A stretch of DNA of 64,000 bases from Gremmenia infestans (Eukaryota; Ascomycota; Leotiomycetes; Helotiales; Hamatocanthoscyphaceae), in NCBI GenBank assembly GCA_032629725.1, contig JAFEVB010000026.1, positions 992,001 to 1,056,000 on the forward strand. Direction: 5' to 3'. A program made the position numbers and the translations under genes. This document shows, one piece after another, positions 56,398-64,000 of this stretch (position 1 is the first letter of the stretch; each line of letters opens with the position of its first letter). Below the pieces are notes generated by a model. It ran no database searches and was not told where the DNA came from. It worked only from the letters and a program-made list of their open reading frames with translations.

Positions 56398-58663
56398 TCA
56401 TTCAATCCTTTTCTTGCCTTCCTCGGCATTGGTGTACCGCGCCGTACTGAGACCCCTCTCATGCCTGGCAACCAAGGTCCCGATGACCTTGTCATTCCGC
56501 ACGTTACTGATCGCTTCGTTGTAACCTTCTGTTGCCCAGGGTCGGGGGTTGAGTTTGGGCCAATTGACCTGAGCAGATTGTCAGTAGTTGGCGGAGGCAA
56601 TAGAGAGGCAAGAGGACTTACGTATAACATGCCGTTGCTGTAGATGAAGTTCAAAGACCAGCAGCCGACGGCGAACCAAAATATGATGAATATCCGGAGC
56701 GGCAGAACGGCTGCATCTGGAAGACGCCGCGTAAATGCTCCCACAAAGACGAAGAATAAACTGAAGGCCAGGATGTAAGGGATGCTTTGGATGAGCAGTG
56801 GCCGCCGGTCGGCAAAGACCATGTGTGACGTTGTTTCGGGGAGGTGAGACCCCAAGAATAGATCGAAAGCATCCTGCTTAGGCCCGTCTAGAAAGTTGTT
56901 TCTCACGTATCTCGTAATGGAGTTCTGAAGATCTTGCAATGCGCCCGCTTTAGTACGTTGGCCGGTGCGAGTAAAATCAGTCTTCAAGGCTCCAGTGCCA
57001 GAATAGGATTTCGAAACCACATCAGCATTATCCGCCCAGACTTTGCGGAATAAGAATTCAAAGGAGGCATCTGATGTGAAGGTCTCGCCGCGTGCAAGAA
57101 CACCGACATCTGTTAGTTGACGATTTAAAGATGATCTGGCCAGCATGCTTTGCACAACGTTGGTGCGATCAAGACAGTCCATGCAGTTGGTACGGACGAC
57201 GCTCGTCTGATGGTTCCGCACTTCAAGTCTGCCTTCTAGGTCTGCCGGCATATCTACGCCGCGGAAGTACTGTTGCTTCTCAAGAGCATCGTGAAGTCTG
57301 TCCAAAAGCAGTTGAGCCCGGTGCCATTTAAGGCCCTTTGTCTCATTGTGGAAGTCAAAATAGACGTAATGTAAGCGGTCGAATTCCTGCTGGCGTCCGC
57401 TTGGCTCCACAATCCGGAATTTCTCATCGGAGATCTGGTCCTGCTGAGCACTCTCAGCTGGCGCAGAGACCAGATATTTGACCATCTGCTCATATGCTTC
57501 CTTCACCCTCACCTCGCGACCCTTCTGGTTTACGAGATTGACTAGGTAGTTGTCGCCGTAGAGTCGAATCTGCTGACTGAAGTGTGTCCTGGCCGCTGCA
57601 ACGGCAGGTTCAACCCCACGGATTTGAAGCTTGGGTGTGTAGTGGAGAGTGTTTACTTCTGCCCAATATACGGGCACACTTCCTCTCGTTTGGACGTAGG
57701 ACATGATCTGCACTTCCTTCCCACTGGATCCACCAACCTTGCCATTCTGCATGCCTCCGCCTCCCGCAAAGCCACCCATCCCGCTTGTGCTATCGTTCAG
57801 TATAACAATCTGCTCGGTCTCGTTGAAGTTGGAAACATTTCCCTGCTCATCGATTCCTCGAGAGAAGTATCTGGTCCCAGCCCGGAGGCGCGATCGTCGA
57901 GTGATGAGAACCAGGGTCAACGGTGTTGTCTTTACCCGTGTATTCACAATCTCCATCATGCCAAACATGACTGGCAGAATATACGCATCTACTGCGGGCT
58001 GCTGCCCGTGTTGGTTTTTTGAGCCCGAGGTCCTAAAGTCAATGAGATCGGACTGCACGAACTTATTCCAGAAGAAACGATCATCTGCCCTCTTCCACAA
58101 CGGCTGGGCAGTGTCGAGTTGAGATTGGCGTTGGAAGGTGTTTGTGATGTCGAAGGAGTAGGAAAAGTATAGGGGACTAGACTTGATAAAGGTCTTCAGC
58201 AAGGCGAGGTAGTTGTCTTCGTCTTGGTCGTGGAGGGGTCGTTCGCGGAGTGGGAGGAACTCGGTAGCGATAACTTTGTAGATCATATGGCCCTTTAACC
58301 GTCCCATGGGTTGGGCCTTGGTGATGACAATGATGTACTTGTCTGGTAGATAGTTAGAGCGGATTCTTGCTTGTTCCCTTCTTTTTTTCCTTCTTTCTTT
58401 TTCCGCTTCCTGGCCATGCCATGCCCTGCCCTGCCGTGGGCCATTCATTTCATTTGCTTACCCAGTCGCAACTTGATCATTCCCAGGATTCCCGCAATAC
58501 TCGACACCCTCTTTCCACCCAACAATGCCCCATCGTTCAGGCGCAGGTCCCCCGAGGGTCGGTCTACAACGAGGGTTAGGGCGGATGGTGAGGAAGGAGA
58601 GGTAAAGGCGTAGTGGGACGCGGATGCGTGGACATTGATGTCGCGGAAAGGGAGGGAGGCCAT
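56398..58663 (-). CDS. SAC1: SAC1 phosphoinositide phosphatase
   Basis: Three exons (58663-58462, 58342-56622, 56568-56398) encode 697 aa. The Sac domain starts near residue 60 with DKYIIVITKAQPMGRLKGH. It contains RSRLRAGTRYFSRGIDEQGNVSNFNETEQI and the CX5R catalytic loop RTNCMDCLDRTNVVQS. Two C-terminal TM helices (IPYILAFSLFFVFVGAF and PLRIFIIFWFAVGCW) anchor it in the ER/Golgi, as in yeast Sac1. It dephosphorylates PI4P, and also PI3P, controlling lipid transport and secretion. The C-terminus ends in a basic GKKRIE tail. The insert GGFAGGGGMQ in the middle is Gly-rich. Start chosen at MASLPFRDINVHAS because it matches the family N-terminus. Confidence 0.95.
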
Positions 58664-59344
58664 GATGAGGGGCGGATGAGGGCGAGGAGAGCGCTTGGCT
58701 CTTGGTAATGACAGTCGCAATATAGGTTAGGGGCTCATGCAGGAGGAATCTGTGCTGTGCGAAGCTCTGAATGGGAAGTTCTTGGTGTTGATGCTTCAGC
58801 TAATACTCCGTTCCGTACAAGCAGCTAGCTGTCTTTAGTCAAATTAGCAGGGAAGGCTGCGAGTGAGGCGAAGATAGACGTACGTGGTGTGTAGATAGTG
58901 ACAGGACAGGTGCACCAGGTGCAAGACAAGTACTTCAAGACAAGGCTTACTATGATAATCATGGAATCATAACAGAGGTCAGCCTAAACCATTAACAAGT
59001 GGAAATCATGTAAATTTATGAAGCATGAAGCATGAAGCATGAATCACGAAGGACTTATGGAAGTCCTTTAAGGTGTTCAATATCCAACATGAGGGTGAAT
59101 GTATCTTGACCCTGATAATTAAATCCCACGTGATCTCTAAATAGCGTCCCTTCCGTTCGCAGCAAGACATCGTCACCCGGTCCCAAGACATCTAAGCAAG
59201 CAATACCCATCCGCGAAACAAAACACCATACCACATCCGCATCTTCCTCTTGCAATTTCGGTCTCACGAATCACTGTTCCTACAAACACTCGTCCATCCT
59301 ATCCCCTTCTCTCTCCTCGACCTCCTCCAATCTCACCACCCAAT
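58664..59344. promoter_or_regulatory. Divergent promoter region with ATGAAGC tandem
   Basis: About 680 bases between SAC1 (minus) and Rab5 (plus). A 7-nt tandem (ATGAAGC x3, then ATGAATC) lies at 59018-59045. A TACTCCGTTCCGTA near-palindrome sits at about 58804-58817. Pyrimidine-rich leader before the Rab5 ATG. Confidence 0.5.
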
Positions 59345-60222
59345 ATGGCTGCCAGAGGCCCAGCAGGCTCCCGCGTTGGGAACTCTCGATTTGCGCAGTT
59401 CAAGCTGGTGTTGTTAGGTATGTGCCTTGTTGTTTCCTGTAGAACTCTCATCTATAGCTACTGTTCTAACGTGTATCTCCAGGAGAATCTGCCGTGGGAA
59501 AGGTGCGCCTTGTACATTCGAACCACCCGTCCCAGAACTAACTTCAATGTAGAGTTCCATCGTCTTGCGCTTCGTCAAGGTCCGACTGCTCGAATACGCT
59601 TCTACTTCCAGCCACTGACATCTCTATAGGACCAGTTCGATTCTTACAGAGAAAGCACGATTGGTGCCGCCTTCTTAACACAAACAATATCACTCGACGA
59701 GAACACCACCGTCAAGTTCGAGATATGGGATACCGCCGGGCAGGAGAGATATAAATCCTTGGCACCTATGTACTACCGGAATGCCAACTGTGCTGTGGTG
59801 GTTTATGATATTACACAAGCGGTAAGGATTCATCTGGCTGGTGCCTGGAACTCAGCTGATAAGTACCCCAACAGTCATCACTAGATAAGGCAAAGCAATG
59901 GGTAAAAGAGCTGCAACGGCAGGCAAACGAGAACATCATTATCGCTTTGGCAGGAAACAAGTTGGATCTGGTCACCGAGCAACCTGATAAGCGGGCAATT
60001 CAGACCGCCGACGCCGAAGCATATGCTAGGGAAGCTGGGCTGCTTTTCTTCGAAACGTCAGCCAAGACAGCCGAGAACGTCCGAGAACTATTTACATCGA
60101 TTGCGAAGAAGCTACCCTTAGACCAGGCGGGACCGAGGAACCCAAGATCTGGTGGACGAGGAGGTGTTGAGCTACGACCTGATACTCCAGGAACCCAGGC
60201 TGGAGGTCCTTGCAGCTGTTAG
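59345..60222 (+). CDS. VPS21: Rab5-type small GTPase (Vps21/Ypt5 family)
   Basis: Five exons: 59345-59417, 59483-59502, 59553-59579, 59630-59821 and 59875-60222 (219 aa). G-motifs are GESAVGKSS (about residues 25-33), the switch I ESTIGAAFLTQT, WDTAGQE (73-79), GNKLD and ETSAK. The Rab5 subfamily is indicated by FDSYRESTIGAAFLTQTISLD-like switch I and the YKSLAPMYYRNA switch II. The C-terminus CSC is the double-cysteine prenylation site. It directs early endosome fusion and endocytic traffic. Two exons are only 20 and 27 bp. Exon 2 holds most of the P-loop codons. Confidence 0.95.
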
Positions 60223-60981
60223 AGGGTGTCAGAGAAGGACAAGTGATTTTTGCGGGATACCGGATCCTCGACATGGGCGGTGAGAGATCATTTACGTGAG
60301 AGTGGAGTGGATTATAATCACTACTGCAGGAATTCCCAGCGTTGTCTTTTTCGGTGAGGAACTGATGAGGTTGGGAGACGGCAGCAGTACAGGCCGGATC
60401 TCAACCTGTTTACGAGAGCAGTCGTTTAATACCTTGATGTGTCTGGTTTCTCCTCAGAGAGGATTAGTTTTAGTGGGTGCAGGGGTTTTTCCTGCAAGGC
60501 GTGAGAGGGTCTTTCCATTGTATTGTTCTGCGGCATTTGGGTTGTAAGATATGCAATATGCAATAGAACACAATCACACTGATATTGATATCAAAGGCTT
60601 TGGAGGGTATGGTGTGAATAGGTACTTGACGCATAATAATGAAACACGCTACTTTACTATGCAAAACTTTACTAGCATTACTATAAGGAAAAACAGTACA
60701 AGAAATACAAGTGTAATATATATACATGTCTTACTTATTATAGTTGCTGAGTTATGGTCATTGCATCCCTCACCTTCCGTGCTCTCAACTTGGTTTGCCT
60801 TGCTGCGTTCGGAGGCGGCGGAAGTCTTGGCGTGACGGAAGACAGGGGCGGGAAGCTTGTAACCACCAGGCCAGGAAACATTTTGCAGCCCGAACACAGC
60901 TCCCGCTTGTTTCACGCGCATCAACAACCTCATAAATCCACCGGCGACCCTCGTTCTCGCTCTCGCCCTACGCAGCCCGTC
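60223..60981. other. Spacer between Rab5 and MIC60
   Basis: About 760 bases: the Rab5 3' flank and the MIC60 promoter. The stretch directly upstream of the MIC60 ATG is GC-richer and open in frame but lacks a better start. No other feature seen. Confidence 0.4.
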
Positions 60982-63205
60982 ATGCTGCGCGCTTCTCTTC
61001 GCTCGTCCAAGGCATTGGCACTGGCATACAGGCCCATTGCCTCTAATGCTGGGCCTCAATGGCATGCAGTACAGGCAGCTCGGGTGGTCCCGGGCACCCT
61101 GGTATGAGCTCTCAAAGACTTCCAACATGGTCAATTGGGCGATATAATACAGGCAAATTACTGACTTGTGCTGCCAACTTATAGAGAGGCTATGCCGATA
61201 CCCCCAAACCCAGCATCAGCGATTCGAAACCCATTGTTCTTCCTGGATCTGCAAGCACAGCTACTTCCCAGCCACTCCCTCCTGGACCTGTCGCAACATC
61301 ACCTAGTTCAAAGATTGCAACCGCCCCTACGCCTGCGAGCTCCACGATCCCTCCTCAAAACGTACCATTGACTCCTCCATCACCAGCCGAGGTCAACGCC
61401 GCCCCGCCTAAATCAACGGGCTCTTCTCCCCCTCCTCCACCTCCTGCCCCTGCCCCTGCCCCGAAGCCCAAACGCCGCATTCGCAGGACCTTTACAGCCC
61501 TTGTTCTCCTAATAGCCCTTGGATATGGTGGAGGTATTTATTACTCGACTGTCAACGATAATTTCCATGATTTCTTCACGGAATACGTGCCCTACGGAGA
61601 AGACGCCGTGCTGTATTTCGAAGAGAGAGAGTTTCGAAAACGTTTCCCATCAGTCACAAGACGGTCGAAGCCGAGAGATACTGGAGATCAGATCAAAATC
61701 CCGAGTCAAAGCGGTGTTTCTTGGAAGATATCAGAGGACAACAGACATGCCAACGCTACGAAGCCAGATGCACACGAGCCTAAGGAGGCTATACAGTCTC
61801 CCACCGAGAAACGGATTGGCGAAAAGGTCAAGGCTATTGAGGAAGTAAAGAAAGACGCGGCGGACCTCCCAGCACCAAAAGTACCAGTAGCGGGAAAGTC
61901 CCCCGAGTCTCAGTCACCAGCGAAACCCGGGCACCCGGCCACCAACGAGGAACCCAAGTCTAAGAAGGAGTCGTCGCAAGCGGTCCCGTTCACATCTCCA
62001 GAAGTCGATCAACCTTCCCAGTTCCCGCCTGAGGTCACACGAATCGACCCGATCAAGATCAAAGATGCCAACGAGCCCCTTGTTCAGGACCTGGTCAAAA
62101 TTCTCAATGATATTATTACTGTTGTGAATGCCGACAACTCCGACTCCAGGTTCTCCACTACGATTGGAAAGGCAAAGCGCGAATTGAGCAAGGTCGGAAG
62201 CAAAATCAGAGCCCTGAAAGATGCTGCACAGAAAGACGCAGATACCAAGATTAGCAGCGAGCGAGAAGACTTTGACCGTTCTGCCAAGGAGCTTCTCCGA
62301 AGAGTCGAGGCTGAGATGAGCGACCAACAGGCTCAATGGCAAGAAGAGTACCAGTCTGAACGCCAAAGACTGCAGGAGAATTACGAGCAGAAGCTCAAAG
62401 CCGAGATTGAGCGCGCGAACGAAGTCAACCAGCAGCGTCTCCGGAATGGACTTCTTGAGCAAGCAGTGGAGATGAGAAAGAAGTTCACCAAAGAGATCAA
62501 GGATCGCGTCGAGGAAGAACGAGCTGGTCGTCTGGGCAAGCTTACCGATCTCTCCAAAACTGTCGACGATCTTGAGAAGCTTACTACGGATTGGAACTCA
62601 GTCGTGGACTCTAACCTCAAAACCCAGCACCTTCATGTGGCCGTCGAAGCAGTCCGTGCAAATCTGGAGAAGAGCCAGGTTCCTCGCCCATTCATTCGGG
62701 AGCTCGCAGCATTGAAAGAAATTGCTTCCGATGACCCTGTTGTCAATGCAGCCATCGCATCCATCAAGCCTACCGCCTACCAACACGGTATTCCGTCGTC
62801 TGCTCAACTCATCGATCGTTTCCGCCGCGTCGCAACCGAAGTTAGAAAAGCTTCCCTGCTCCCAGAAGATGCTGGAGTCGCAAGCCATGCATCGAGCTTT
62901 GTCCTCAGCAAGCTTTTATTCAAAAAGAAGGGTCTTGCTACAGGTGATGATGTTGAGAGCATCTTGACGAGGACAGAGACTTTCTTGGAGGAAGGTGATT
63001 TAGACGGTGCAGCGAGAGAGATGAATGGATTGAAGGGGTGGGCGAAGACTTTGAGCCGGGATTGGCTTGGTGAGGTGAGGAAGGTGCTTGAGGTGCAGCA
63101 GGCTCTAGATGTAAGTTCTCTCCTGATTTCTTCTGATATGTAGTGCTAATATAGATGCAGGTAATTGCTACAGAAGCAAGGCTACAAAGCTTGAGGGTCG
63201 AATAG
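60982..63205 (+). CDS. MIC60: MICOS subunit MIC60 (mitofilin)
   Basis: Three exons (60982-61101, 61185-63110, 63161-63205) give 696 aa. The start MLRASLRSSKALALAYRP is a mitochondrial presequence, then a Pro-rich spacer. One TM helix follows (TFTALVLLIALGYGGGIYY) near the N-terminus. A long acidic/basic coiled-coil region (about residues 290-520; KRELSKVGSKIRALKDAAQ, EYQSERQRLQENYEQKLK) leads to the C-terminal mitofilin signature. That signature includes QHGIPSSAQLIDRFRRVA, FVLSKLLFKKKGL and GDLDGAAREMNGLKGWA. It is anchored in the inner membrane facing the intermembrane space and shapes cristae junctions within MICOS. The last exon is 45 bp and ends in TAG. Confidence 0.95.
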
Positions 63206-64000
63206 ACGTTGACATTTCATTTGTACATGATTGAGACCAGTAGCTAGGTGTACGAGTACCAAAATAGAACTGCATATTTATACCTTTCACACACAGCTAC
63301 TCGGCAGTCCCTATCACTATATACCTTGTTAATTCTGTCATACCAATTACTAAATCTTCGGGGGAAGTGATGGCTTAGTAGGTAATATTGTTGTTTTGGG
63401 GAATTTCTCTTCGACACGTCTTCATCCTTCGGTATTCGAATCGGTGCTACCCTGATGTTTCCCGTGTGTTCAAAATCAAGCTCAAGGAGATAGATATGAT
63501 CCTTTCTGGCAAGCTATCAGGAGACAAGTCATACCATTAATTGAATTTGAAATGGGAACCACAGTTTGCGTTCTTGGAGATCGCATTCTCACGTTTTTCC
63601 TCTGCTGAATAGTTGAGCTAAGTTGACTTTTGGATTATCCCTTCAGGCACATATCTACTCATTAATACCCAGAGTTCGTTTACAAGAGGTTTAGTGTTGG
63701 ACTTAGCTGCTGACATAAGCATGACTGACCATAAAACTGGTCTTCGGGTATTCGGTTATACCCTCTGAATACACACAATCCACAATATATGCCTTGACCT
63801 CTTTATGCTAGCCTTATCATCGTATACTCTTATCGTTGTGTTCTAACAGTTAGACAAACTAACATGTATCACGTGCTTTATCGTGATACAGCAGCGAAGG
63901 CTTACGCTTGGCATGCGCCTATAACGTGTCTCCGCAATTTCGTCCGCAATCTCAGTCTCCTGCTCTCTTATTAAGTTCCTCATACACATAACACACAACC
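63206..64000. other. Downstream flank of MIC60
   Basis: About 800 bases of AT-rich DNA to the window edge, with no recognisable gene or RNA. Confidence 0.4.

Noticed and set aside
1..64000. tRNA genes, rRNA genes and CRISPR arrays.
   Set aside because: I looked for T-loop-like GGTTCGA words and spaced repeats in the gaps and saw none convincing; CRISPR is not expected in a fungus. A covariance-model search would be needed to be sure for tRNA.

Overview
This window is nuclear DNA of a filamentous ascomycete (Pezizomycotina; Leotiomycetes/Helotiales is a guess). Most genes are split by 43-130 bp introns with GTAAGT-like donors and CTAAT-like branch sites. The gene repertoire also fits: a HET-domain fragment, a Zn2Cys6 factor, MIC60, SAC1, Rab5, a GH18 chitinase with a CBM1 and a deuterolysin. 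Exon joins were read by eye. Every gene called intact splices into one frame whose total length is a multiple of three.

Layout. 0.3-1.9 kb: intronless cytosolic GH43 beta-xylosidase. 2.8-7.4 kb: a decayed cluster of four genes, namely a Zn2Cys6 factor, an M20 amidase, a DUF1989 protein and a polysaccharide deacetylase, all broken. 7.8-10.3 kb: secreted glutaminyl cyclase and a TMEM70-like mitochondrial membrane protein. 11.4-14.1 kb: HET remnant and a MYND-finger protein. 15.6-17.5 kb: rhomboid pseudogene and an acyl-protein-thioesterase-like hydrolase. 17.9-25.6 kb: GH36 raffinose-synthase-like enzyme, mitochondrial TyrRS, and an uncharacterised protein with a TET/JBP-like oxygenase core. 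27.0-33.5 kb: phenolic acid decarboxylase, F-box protein, fatty acid desaturase, small membrane protein. 33.9-35.0 kb: PhyH dioxygenase. 35.0-38.0 kb: gene desert. 38.0-46.3 kb: secreted GH18-CBM1 chitinase, decayed oleate hydratase, secreted M35 protease, secreted isochorismatase-like hydrolase. 46.6-55.2 kb: DHA2-type MFS, folylpolyglutamate synthase, TauD dioxygenase, sugar transporter. 56.4-63.2 kb: housekeeping block of SAC1, Rab5 and MIC60.

The surviving accessory genes fit life on plant material or alongside other fungi: xylan side (GH43), chitin (GH18), hydroxycinnamates (PAD), extracellular protein (M35) and sulfonates (TauD). The most notable pattern is local gene decay. Six genes are broken while the housekeeping genes between them are clean. 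All four in-frame premature stops seen are TAG, three of them at positions where the family normally has Trp.
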